Shown piece by piece: positions 54,525 to 63,499 of a DNA stretch of 64,000 nt (positions are counted from its first letter, which is position 1; each line of letters starts with the position of its first letter). Position numbers and translations under genes: made by a program. The notes below the pieces were generated by a model that was given only the letters and a program-made list of their open reading frames with translations, was not told the DNA's origin and did not search any database. This stretch comes from Anadara kagoshimensis (Eukaryota; Mollusca; Bivalvia; Arcoida; Arcidae): contig CM037874.1 in NCBI GenBank assembly GCA_021292105.1, positions 23,185,534 to 23,249,533 of the forward strand, written 5' to 3'.

Positions 54525-54770
54525 TTTTACTATGATCAAGTTTTGCTTTACATCTTGAACAACACGTATAATTTATAACTATAAATCTTTGTACCATATA
54601 ATAAGGTACATTTTACCTAAAACTTTGGAATTAGTGAAATATGCAACCGGTAGGGGACTATGTATTGTTTTGCAATACTCTCAGAATGCTTGTTAAACTT
54701 AAAACAATTTTTATTAAGGGATTCATGCATATTTATAAAATGTACTTATGTTGTAAGTTTAAAGATAACA
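54525..54770. other. No feature seen
   Basis: Short AT-rich gap between the array and the SINE. Confidence 0.4.
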
Positions 54771-54775
54771 AAGAT

Positions 54776-55070
54776 TGGTTGGTTGAATGTTGCTTAACGT
54801 CGCATCAGCAACTTTTAAGTTATTCGCGACGAGCACCATTTATTCATCTCTATGGATTAATGTGCATGTGAAGTGCGAGTGTGTTGTATGGTCTGTCTTG
54901 TACCAGCGCGCACTCAGTGTGACTTTAACGTGCTAGCTCAGAGAGTCAGTACGCCGCATACAGGCGTACCACTCCCCAAGTCAATTATACTGATACCAGG
55001 TGAATCAGTAAAGGTGAGAGACCCTGGATTTGAAGATTGGCATCTTATCCATAAGGTCACCGCGGCCTCA
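54776..55070 (-). mobile_element. tRNA-headed SINE (family 2), copy 2
   Basis: GAATGTTGCTTAACGTCGCA, CCAGCGCGCACTCAGTGTGA, CTTTAACGTGCTAGCTCAGA and ACCGCGGCC in minus orientation, collinear with 17463-17826. The box B part of the head is deleted here: the sequence jumps from AGTAAAGG to GAGAGACCCTGGATTTGAAG. Confidence 0.75.
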
Positions 55071-55074
55071 AAAT

Positions 55075-55310
55075 CATGAAGAGATAACAGGAATACCTAA
55101 AAACTCCCCAACATTTGGAGAGAGAATTTACCAATTTTCTAACACTTAGATTTGACTGAATGAGATTTTGACCAGCGGCTCTGCGATCTGTAAGCTTTCA
55201 AGCAGAAAACTACCAAATCAACAAAATGAGGTCATTGTTCAATCGAGTGTTTCGGGAAAGGCTTTTTAGGTCTCGGTCAGACTAACAATCTCTAGACTCC
55301 AATATATGGG
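55075..55310. other. No feature seen
   Basis: No gene or repeat recognised. Confidence 0.4.
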
Positions 55311-55314
55311 AAAA

Positions 55315-55560
55315 GTGACAAGTTAGGTAAGACACGTGAACATTTCCACCAGGGAAGTGTAAGCACCTCCTGTTTAGCTACCTACACCCGCCACGTGTGA
55401 AATTAAATTTGTGTGAAAGGAACATGGAACTATGGGACATCAAATATATCCAGGGCAATCCTGGACACAGAGAAATTCAACTCATTAACAGTCATGAAAC
55501 ATTTTGAGGGCCTTGATACGCTAGGCTTGCAATATCCCTGACTCAACATTCTTTTCAAAC
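55315..55560 (-). mobile_element. Penelope-type 3' part
   Basis: AAGACACGTGAACATTTCCA, CACCAGGGAAGTGTAAGCAC, GTGTGAAAGGAACATGGAAC, ATGGGACATCAAATATATCC and TTTTGAGGGCCTTGATACGC in minus orientation. The GGCCGGGTGCTCCGG block has been deleted. Confidence 0.8.
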
Positions 55561-55564
55561 AACC

Positions 55565-56140
55565 TTGTATATTTTTGTAAGCTAGTAGACCTGTAAGCAC
55601 GCGTACTTTTAAGTAGTCTAGTCCTCATTTTGTTAACTGTACTCTTTCTGAACAAATAGTCATTTGTGTGTGACACTGAATGTACCAATCAAAAAGTGTA
55701 AAACAAATCAGAAGGTCATTTTGGTGTCCAATATTTGACCTCCAGGTCTGTATAAGCTCAACCAATCCATTCACTATCTATCAATACTTTGGATAATTTG
55801 TCTTAAAGCGCGCGTTAAAACAACCAGATACAACCAATTACCGATCATTGATTTGTACATTCAAGATCTCTTCTGCTAATTGGTATATAAACTTTGTAAT
55901 TAGAGACGTATATTTGTTTCTGTATATAATTTTGCGTTAGGAATAACTGTCCATCTGAGGTTGTCTGCTATTATTAAGTTCAGGAAGTACGATTCTGTTA
56001 TTTTATTCTCTATGCATAATGGATTTTCCTACTGACCTACTCGCGTGTTATATATGTTGTGTCACGTATTACATGTTTGCAAAAAGTCCATTTGTTTGCA
56101 GCAACCAATTATAATCTGCTATCCTTAAAAATAAATTGTA
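55565..56140. other. No firm feature; LTR-like composition
   Basis: A TGGTATATAAACTTTG phrase at 55881 resembles an LTR promoter, but no terminal TG...CA pair, target duplication or second copy was found, so no LTR is called. Confidence 0.25.
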
Positions 56141-56144
56141 AACG

Positions 56145-56370
56145 CAGGGGAATATTGCAAGCATAGGCTTATCAAGACCCTAAAAAAATTTTGCCGTCAT
56201 CACTATATCGTTGAAATATATGCCTTTGTACCATTACCCGTCCGGAGTACCCGGCTTCACTTCCCTGGAGTGTTTTAACTTAATGTGTTTATTTTCAATG
56301 TCTTACTTTGCTTTGGCATTATGACTTGGACATGGACATTGATAGGTATATTCTTTTTTGATGGAGACAA
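56145..56370 (+). mobile_element. Penelope-type C-terminal and 3' part
   Basis: GGGGAATATTGCAAGCATAG, GCTTATCAAGACCCTAAAAA, GCCGTCATCACTATATCGTT, CCGTCCGGAGTACCCGGCTT and CACTTCCCTGGAG in plus orientation. Confidence 0.75.
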
Positions 56371-56420
56371 CCTGCTTATAAAAAATAACACATTTATCGC
56401 ATTTGTTCTTGACAGGTTTT

Positions 56421-56649
56421 AACCACTGCGGTAGCTCAGTTGATAGAGTGCTCGCTCCGTAAGTGGGAGGTCGTGGGTTCGAACACCTTCCGGGTCTGAC
56501 CCAAGACTTAGAGGTCCTGTGTCTTGGTAGGCTTATAACGATAAAGAACCCTACTGTATAATTTCTGCGCCTCCGCCTATAGCTGGCGACCTCTCGATAT
56601 AAGTGAAATATTCTTGACTTGGACGTTAAACACCATTACTCTTCTCAAC
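56421..56649 (+). mobile_element. tRNA-headed SINE (family 1), internally deleted, with target duplications
   Basis: Excellent head: CACTGCGGTAGCTCAGTTGA (box A) and GTGGGAGGTCGTGGGTTCGA (box B). The body jumps from CCCAAGACTTAGAGGTCCTG over about 90 bp to the AAGAACCCTACTGTATAATT block and ends normally in TTAAACACCATTACTC. Flanks TCTTGACAGGTTTT (56407-56420) and TCTTGACAGATTTT (56650-56663) are 14-bp duplications with one difference. Confidence 0.93.
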
Positions 56650-56664
56650 TCTTGACAGATTTTA

Positions 56665-56940
56665 TCGTATATACAGTTAAACTGCTTTTGACGCCACTAA
56701 CGCCAGGTTTTTTGCTATGACTCAGCCAAATTTTGCCTTTAGTTATGATGAGTTACTACGAGTTTATACGAATAAATAGGAGTAAATACGGATATTTAAA
56801 TTTTCATCAAATAAATAGTAAAAGAAAACGCCGTAGTTAAAAATCGTATAGTATAAATATTAATCTTCAAAAACTAAGGTAAACTTTTCATGCAAAGTAT
56901 TTCCTCCGCTAAATTGTATTTTAGCCATTTGGATATTTTT
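56665..56940. other. No feature seen
   Basis: Contains a small repeat of ACGAGTTTATACGAATAAAT-type units at about 56755-56800; nothing else. Confidence 0.35.
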
Positions 56941-56944
56941 CAAC

Positions 56945-57028
56945 CCCTTGAAAAATTTTGGTTTCACAATTTTGGTCCAAATACTACTACTGATGAGAAA
57001 TTAAATTCCAAAACCGCAGTCTAGTGCT
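56945..57028 (-). repeat. Exon-like repeat D, copy 3
   Basis: On the minus strand, after CAGTTATTTTACA, GCACTAGACTGCGGTTTTGG, AATTTAATTTCTCATCAGTA and GGACCAAAATTGTGAAACC. It reads ALDCGFGI, stop, FLISSSIWTKIVKPKFFKGL. Confidence 0.6.
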
Positions 57029-57029
57029 G

Positions 57030-57815
57030 TAAAATAACTGTTATAAAATTAATCCAGTATAACACGAAAGTGACTTACTTTTGGTAGGCATAATTAAGTA
57101 ATCAATTCGGGTTAAAGTACTTAAAACATTTGGTTACTTTTTCAGCTTTACAACTCAACGTTAACGAACCTATGTAAACATCAGGTGCTAAGGCATCCTT
57201 AAACGATTTAGCAAACAAAATAACTAGTAATTAAATGTTCAATATATTATAATCTATAGCTATGTATTGCAATTTGAGTCTTCGATTCACGAAAATGAAA
57301 ATTTCTGCATAGATTTTTGGCAAATTCTTCACTTTACACAAACCTTGCATCAATTGTGCCTTCATTGCAACAATGATATTTTGAAACATGGTCTTAGTTA
57401 CAAAACCGACTTAGCGCATTGGCAATGCTCCTTGTACATCTTAAAAAACGCTGTCATCTTGGAAAAATGAAGACTCATTAAAGCTGAAGGTTTTTAATTC
57501 GTCAATTAATGCTGCATAGATCAATCACCATATTGGCATTCTGTTTCAGTCAGGCACATTCCAGATTTTGATACCTTAAATATTGAAACAGCTTATGTTT
57601 GACAGTAGTGCAATTTCTCTATTATGGTGAAATTGAGGGCTTGAGTAAGAATAGAGCAATGATCACATACTTTTTTTTGTTTTATCCCAATACAAACTTT
57701 TGTTTGTGTTTACTGTTTAAACCATTATTACAATTTATCTATAGTCAAGCGATATTTTGAACAATGGTCACCTTTTGTTTTTCGTTTTTCTTTTCATTCA
57801 TAATATTAATTTCTC
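57030..57815. other. No feature seen
   Basis: The 67-codon plus frame at 57267-57470 has several His and Cys residues but no spacing that fits a zinc finger. No feature is called. Confidence 0.35.
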
Positions 57816-57819
57816 AGTG

Positions 57820-57960
57820 TTGGGAGTAGCTAGTTAAACAAAAGGTGCGTATCCTTACAGAACTCCCGATCTCACTTCCCCTGTAGGAAATTTATGTGTT
57901 TACATTGATCGTTTTTTCAGTTTTCACTTTGCTGTTGGGATGTGAATTAGACATGTTTGC
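57820..57960 (+). mobile_element. Penelope-type 3' fragment
   Basis: TGGGAGTAGCTAGTTAAACA, CCTTACAGAACTCCCGATCT, CACTTCCC and GGATGTGAATTAGACATG in plus orientation. Confidence 0.65.
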
Positions 57961-57964
57961 TATA

Positions 57965-58485
57965 AATGAATATTACAGAGGATGTGCAACATTTCTTAAC
58001 ATTCAAATCAAATGAAATCCACCCAACAAGTGTTGTTAACAATGTAAAACATCAAATAACCATTCCCATTGCACGATAATTAGTTTTATACAAATCATCA
58101 CACTAAAGAGGATGGTCTGATTGCTTCCTTGACGCCTAAGAGCTGTATAGAATAAAGAGTTGTTGTAAAAAGAATAATGAGGTCTTCCAGAGGGAAAAGC
58201 TAATATCGTCTTTAATTGAGTTGTTTTGAAAAACGAGTATCGTTCGGTGATGTTTTTTTTTTTTTGTATTTTGAACTATCATGCTATGACTTCTTAAAGT
58301 CCATAAGTGATAATAATACCTAGTCAATTATCTGCTAAATTATGCACCGAGTAATTTTGGGCTGACTTGTCATTCAGAATTTTCTGTTTACAATAACAGG
58401 AAAAAGTGTCTAAAATCATACATTTAGTTATGAATATCTCAAGATTTGAAATTAATAAAACAGTTTTTATACTAACACTTACCAT
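57965..58485. other. No feature seen
   Basis: AT-rich; a T-run at 58253-58266. No gene recognised. Confidence 0.4.
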
Positions 58486-58489
58486 CAGA

Positions 58490-58850
58490 ATACAAATACC
58501 AGTTCATGTTCAAATCATAATAAAACTCTAAAGAGAAAACTTCTATCAGGGAAGTGAGACCGGGTGATCCGGAAGAATAAGTGCATCGTATTCAGCTAGC
58601 TACAACATGTGTAATTAAAATAGCATGAAATTATGGAACATCAATTGCACCCAAATGTAAGTTTGTCTTCAGAGGCGTCATTCTTTTCAACAATATTGTG
58701 ATGAAAAACGTAAAACATTTTTGAGGGGAGTTTGTTAATGTTAAGATTAGGCTTGTAATATCCCTGAATCTACATTTTTGTAACCAGCCTTCTACGTAGT
58801 GGGAACAAGCTCTACCATAGCGTACTTACTGTGGAACAAATACACCATAA
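58490..58850 (-). mobile_element. Penelope-type 3' part
   Basis: ATACCAGTTCATGTTCAAAT, ATCAGGGAAGTGAGACCGGG, TGATCCGGAAGAATAAG, GGCTTGTAATATCCCTGAAT and GTAGTGGGAACAAGCTCTAC in minus orientation, ending with AACAAATACACCATAAACAA, the start of the C-terminal coding part. Confidence 0.8.
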
Positions 58851-58914
58851 ACAAGAAGTTTAAATAAGTGAAATATAAGGACCAAATTGGTCCGTTTATC
58901 AAATTCACCTCGGA

Positions 58915-59228
58915 GTTGAATTTAGTAAGGGTGTTAAATGTCCCAGTAAAAATATTTCAATTATATCGAGACGTCGCCAGCTATAGGCGAAGGTGCAGTA
59001 ATTTTGCCTGTGCGTTGCGTCAAGCCTACTAAGATACGGAACCTCGTTTATTTTTTAAGTTTCCATCCGAAAGAACCATGACTTCCATTTCGTAATGCCG
59101 AGTGCTTGGCGAACAGTCACTAACCATTTTCAAGTCTTGGGTCATGATCAGACCCGGCCGAGGTTCCAACCGACGACCTACCACTTACGCAGCAAGCATT
59201 CTTCAAACTGAGCTACGCTCACAGCAGT
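58915..59228 (-). mobile_element. tRNA-headed SINE (family 1)
   Basis: TTATATCGAGACGTCGCCAG, CTATAGGCGAAGGTGCAGTA, ATTTCGTAATGCCGAGTGCT, TCAAGTCTTGGGTCATGATC and a damaged head (TTCTTCAAACTGAGCTACGC) in minus orientation. Confidence 0.85.
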
Positions 59229-59229
59229 T

Positions 59230-59310
59230 GCAATTAAGAATACGGTCAACAATATCTGATTATTTTTAATGCAGACTTATTTTTGCTTCTTAATTTATGT
59301 ATTTGCCATT
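59230..59310. other. Spacer
   Basis: Short spacer between two mobile elements, nothing recognised. Confidence 0.4.
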
Positions 59311-59314
59311 CACC

Positions 59315-59480
59315 CGTGGCACGTGTGGCGATCTAAACAGTAGATGCTCAGCTTTCCGAAGCAAGCATCCGGCCTCACTTCCCTGGTTGAAGACCATGCG
59401 CTTAACTTAATTATGTGCAAGTTTCTATGTTTTACTTTGCTTTTGAATTGTCGTTTGGAATGGTAGGGTTGTTTTTATTT
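59315..59480 (+). mobile_element. Penelope-type 3' fragment
   Basis: GTGGCACGTGTGGCGATCTA, CTTTCCGAAGCAAGCATCCG, GCCTCACTTCCCTGG and TGTTTTACTTTGCTTTTGAA in plus orientation. Confidence 0.7.
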
Positions 59481-59504
59481 GTTCAATGCGGACTATATTA
59501 TATT

Positions 59505-59765
59505 TATATCCCGCTTAAAAAGTGGGGGTATATAGTGATAGGAGTGTCCGTCCGTCCTTCCGTTACACCTTAGGGTATCTATCTCTTATCCTCAACTCCT
59601 CCTTAACCCTTCAATGGATTTTCATGAAACTTTCACACAATCTTTGTGATATAATGTAGATGTGCACCTCTTATTTAAAAATTTGATCCGATGGATTTTT
59701 TATGTGGAGAAAGCGGGGGTATTTTTTGTGAGCTTGTGGCTCACAGTTTTCTAGTTCTTTTTGGG
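59505..59765. repeat. Dispersed repeat with GTCCGTCCGTC core
   Basis: CCCGCTTAAAAAGTGGGGGT, GAGTGTCCGTCCGTCCTTCC, GGATTTTCATGAAACTTTC and AAAGCGGGGGTATTTTTTGT with GAGCTTGTGGCTCACAG. This layout (GCGGGGGTAT near both ends, GTCCGTCC in the first third) is known to me from abundant non-coding repeats of bivalve genomes; the class is unclear. Confidence 0.5.
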
Positions 59766-59857
59766 ATCAACAATATGCGATTGTAATATTCACCCATAAT
59801 TGTAGCTTAATGAAATGTGACAGCATTGATAATGTACAAAAACACATTGAACAATAA

Positions 59858-59977
59858 TTACAAGTAACCGTTTCCAAGTCCCCATACTTCAATAGATGAA
59901 CTAATTATTTCCTTTACGTCTGTAGCTGTATAGTCTACGTAGATTAAATACTGCTGACAACGAATGTCGAGATTCGC
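59858..59977 (-). CDS. Possible terminal exon of an unknown gene
   Basis: Behind a good acceptor (TTTTTCCTTCAG ending at 59978) the minus strand reads ANLDIRCQQYLIYVDYTATD, VKEIISSSIEVWGLGNGYL and TAA. The composition is more balanced than in chance frames nearby. I could not match it to the UNC93A loop regions or any other family, and the link to the exon at 52777-53047 would not work because this frame ends in a stop. It is recorded as a weak candidate only. Confidence 0.18.
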   Translation of the reverse strand, partial: ANLDIRCQQYLIYVDYTATDVKEIISSSIEVWGLGNGYL

Positions 59978-60059
59978 CTGAAGGAAAAACAAATATTGTC
60001 GTAAATTAGGAATTTTGTATACCAAGTCTATCTTGTTTACGGTTTTACATTACGTTTAA

Positions 60060-60830
60060 TGATGTTATTGGGGTTGTCCAGTCAAAATCGATAATGGATA
60101 ATACAGTTTTTTGTGTAACACAAGATGTCATATTACATACAATTATCAGCGATGGACCGTCCAAGGTTGTTTGTTCTCAAGGACTTCACGTTACAGATAT
60201 TTCCTAAATAACTAAAATGTTTCTTGTTCACTCTACCTTCTGAAACAAATTTAATATAATATAATATATCAGGGTTATGGTATATCCATAAATTGAATGG
60301 AGTTTTTTGTAACACATACAATTATCACCGATGGACCGTCCATGGTTGATTGTTCCCAAAGATATTTCCTAAATAACTAAAAACGTTCCTTATTCACTCT
60401 ACCTTCTGAAACAAATTTAATATACATTACCAGGGTTAAGGTATATCCATAAATTGAATGGAGTTTTTTGTGTAACACAAAATGTCATATTACATACAAT
60501 TATCAGCGATGGACAGTCCAAGGTTGTTTGTTCCCAAGGAATTTACGTTACAAATATTTCCTAAATAACTAAAAACGTTCCTTATTCACTTTATCTTCTG
60601 AAACAAATTATATACTGTTATCAGGATTACTGTATATCCATAAATTGAAAGGAGTTTTTTGTAACACAAATTGTCATATAACATACAATTATCAGAAATG
60701 GACACTCCATGGTTGTTTGTTTTCAAGAACTTCGTGTAATGGAATATTTCTTGAATAACTAAAAAGGTTCCTTATTAATTTTAACTTTTGACATAAATTG
60801 TAATTTACTATCATTAGAGTGATATAGTAT
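60060..60830. repeat. Tandem array, ~180-bp unit, ~4 copies
   Basis: GATGGACCGTCCAAGGTTGT-type blocks recur at about 60151, 60330, 60508 and 60697. Each unit also has ATTTCCTAAATAACTAAAA, TTATTCACTCTACCTTCTGA, GTATATCCATAAATTGAATG and GAGTTTTTTGT-AACACA. A shorter second unit lacks part of the CTTCACGTTACA block. Confidence 0.88.
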
Positions 60831-60834
60831 CTTA

Positions 60835-61395
60835 GTCTCCCTTTTGAAGCTTTTACGTTAAAGGAATATTAAGTTCCTCACTTGTGGGGTCTGTATTTAC
60901 AGCTTGTAATGAGTTACGCTCCCTTATACGATGAGCATTGACCCCTAATTGTTTTCTTTTTCAACTACACGATGCCATTCTGCAAACAATTACCTGAAAT
61001 GGACAGTGTCTGGTTTCAAATTGTACATGTAAGTATAGCTCTTAATGATAATCCGATCAGACATTCTCTCTAATATATCAGGAACGCCATTAATGGTTCA
61101 TTTATACGGCAAAATTGAAAACATAACTATATGAAAAAAAATTGCTGAGATGGGCAACGTTTGATTTTACATTTTATGTACTGAGTACGTCTCAATTGGC
61201 ATTTGGAATTCCCTTATATCGGAGTGTAGATTTGAAGAGAAAAATATCTTTATGATTACATTTGCCTTGATATTTTGTTCATTTTGTGTGTGCCCATTTC
61301 TATACTCTATTTAATTTGAATCGAAACAGTAACGTTTGCATAGTGTCATTTTATTTTTTCATAATATTTAAATTAGTTAAAACCTGTTTAAACTT
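60835..61395. other. No feature seen
   Basis: AT-rich. It ends with the acceptor-like TTTAAACTTTATAG before exon-like repeat D copy 4. Confidence 0.35.
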
Positions 61396-61399
61396 TATA

Positions 61400-61516
61400 G
61401 CACTAGACAGTCGTTTCTTAGTAAAATTCCTGATTAGTAGCGCTCGGAATAAAGTCATGGAAATAACGACTGAAAGTAGTAGAGATAAAGGTCGTCAATT
61501 GCTCTGGTTTAAATAG
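61400..61516 (+). repeat. Exon-like repeat D, copy 4 (open frame)
   Basis: GCACTAGACAGTCGTTTCTT and AAATTCCTGATTAGTAGCGC follow TTTATAG. The frame is open: ALDSRFLVKFLISSARNKVM, then EITTESSRDKGRQLLWFK and a stop. Only this copy of the four has no stop in the ALD...ISSA part and beyond. Confidence 0.5.
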
Positions 61517-61519
61517 ATA

Positions 61520-62695
61520 TTTTAGTATTCAAATAAATAGTAAAATTACCTAAAGCCTAGTGCACTTGGGGAATGTAGCGCCGACATAGGTCATACAGTC
61601 CGTGTGTACCATATAGGGGCCTCGTTTGTATGTGCTTGTCAAACTGCTTCTTGTCGCCTATGATTAGAACTCCACTCCTATAAATGTCTAAGTGATAATG
61701 AGTTTGTCATTAAACTTGTCAATGCTTGGTTGTATTCTGCACTCCCAGAACTAAACGCCTTGATATAATACATGAGATTAATGTGCAAGCACTATTATTA
61801 CACGCAACTTTACCTAAATTATCTACGAGTCAGGACTTCGCGACTTTAACAAATAGGTTCTCTGCCATTGCTTCTACTGGGAATATATTTTTTTAATTCG
61901 GAAAAAGGTGAAAATTAATTGCTTACCAGGTCACTTTGTTTCAAGAACGGTCAACGCATATTGAATAGTTAAAGTTGGTTAATTGTCAGATTCGATACGA
62001 TTGGAGAATACATGAAATCGGAAGGACAATTTTGAGACAATTAAATTTATTTTCAACATTGTCTTCGACTATTTCCTTTAAGATATTAAATTGTTTCCTG
62101 GTGGGTATTTTCTTAGAGAGATACCGGTATGCGGAAGTATACGTTTTAGATAATTTTAGTATAATTTAACATCAGTATCAACAAGTCATCTCGCGAGAAA
62201 AAAAGTGCGGTATATTATCACAACATAAGTGATCATACAGAACAAGATTTAAAATAAATAAACTTGCTATAAATACATTTTATCTGAACAAGTAAATGTT
62301 TTTAATTTTATTTGAAATAACTCAAAATATTTTTTAGTTTGCTTTTCGACGGTCGTTGGTTTTCTTTGTGCAATATTAAATTCCAATCACCTTTTTAAAA
62401 CATTTTAAATTAATATGGAGAACCCCCCCCCCCCTCAAAAAAAACAAAAAAAAACATCAAAAATGTGGTGCAAAAATGATTTTATGGTTTTACCTTTATC
62501 AAAAACCTTTAACAAATGAAATATTAAACCGTTTGCAATTATTTTACTGACCAAATTGAAATAGCCCATCTACTTTTAACCCCCCCCCTCTTGATTTTGG
62601 CTGAACTGGTCCGAGAAATCGGGTTATACTGAGGAAAATAAAACCACTGTTTCATATAACTTGACATTGATATGGATATATTCATTGTAATCACC
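61520..62695. other. No gene; C- and A-runs
   Basis: C-runs at about 62416-62424 and 62581-62587. A 64-codon plus frame at 61975-62169 has no domain. Confidence 0.4.
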
Positions 62696-62699
62696 TCAT

Positions 62700-62764
62700 A
62701 TCTAGCTAGCGACGTACTACTGTCACGTTTGAAATCAAAATTGAGAATGAAAGGAACATGGAAC

Positions 62765-62765
<1 letters not shown>
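62700..62765 (-). mobile_element. Penelope-type 3' scrap cut by an (AT)n tract
   Basis: ATCTAGCTAGCGACGTACTA, GTTTGAAATCAAAATTGAGA and ATGAAAGGAACATGGAACTA stop exactly where a TA microsatellite begins. Confidence 0.65.

Positions 62766-62790
<25 letters not shown>
62766..62790. repeat. (AT)n microsatellite
   Basis: About twelve TA units inside a Penelope-type scrap. Confidence 0.9.
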
Positions 62791-62794
<4 letters not shown>

Positions 62795-62795
<1 letters not shown>

Positions 62796-63160
62796 TGACG
62801 CCAATTCATCAATAATAATTTTGGAAACATACATTATATGTATTAAAATATATAAAATTGTGCGAGTTGTAAATTTATACATGAATTTCTGGTACTAGCA
62901 CTTCGATAAAATAAATATCAACTTTTCCCAATATAATTTGATATGTATCTCGTCAATCCATGGCATACATTGATTTCCTTCATTGTATACAACTTGTGAA
63001 TTTATCTGTGACTCGCAGGAATTTAGATTTTGTTTTTAATTTCTCCAGGGATTCGCGCGTTTTTCGGTATACGAACTTTTATTGTTGATTTGTGGTAATA
63101 TGAATGTTAATATATCACGTGTCAGAATCGAACTACATTTACGTTTAACAAAGTCGTTAA
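62795..63160. other. No feature seen
   Basis: No gene or repeat recognised. Confidence 0.4.
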
Positions 63161-63164
63161 ATAA

Positions 63165-63495
63165 ATGTGGAGCAACACGGTTTTATCTATGTAGGAATAT
63201 TGCAAGCATATGGCTTATCAAGACCCTTAAAGTTTTATGGCCGTCATCACGATATTGTTGATAAGAATAATGTTTCTATATTCAAGCTTGTCCCGGACTT
63301 CGCGTCCCATGATCCTTTAATTCTCAATTGTAATTTCACACGGTGGTTGTGACTTGCTTAGTGGGGAGGTGCTTGTCCTTCCAGAGCACCGGTCTCACTT
63401 CCCTGGCGGAAATATCAATTACACGTGTTTAACATAATTTGCGAGTTTTTAATTTGTTTTTGGGATCGTGATTTGGACATGTATTGGTATGTTTG
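63165..63495 (+). mobile_element. Penelope-type C-terminal and 3' part
   Basis: AGGAATATTGCAAGCATATG, GCTTATCAAGACCCTTAAAG, TTTTATGGCCGTCATCACGA, CTTCCAGAGCACCGGTCTCA, CTTCCCTGGCGGAAATATCA and GATCGTGATTTGGACATGTA in plus orientation. The frame gives LSRPLKFYGRHHDIVDKNNV. Confidence 0.82.
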
Positions 63496-63499
63496 TGTT

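Noticed and set aside
55565-56140. Solo LTR
   Set aside because: A TATA-like TGGTATATAAACTTTG is present, but no TG...CA termini, target duplication or second copy could be found.
57267-57470. Zinc-finger-like frame with several Cys and His
   Set aside because: Residue spacing fits no known finger and there is no supporting context.
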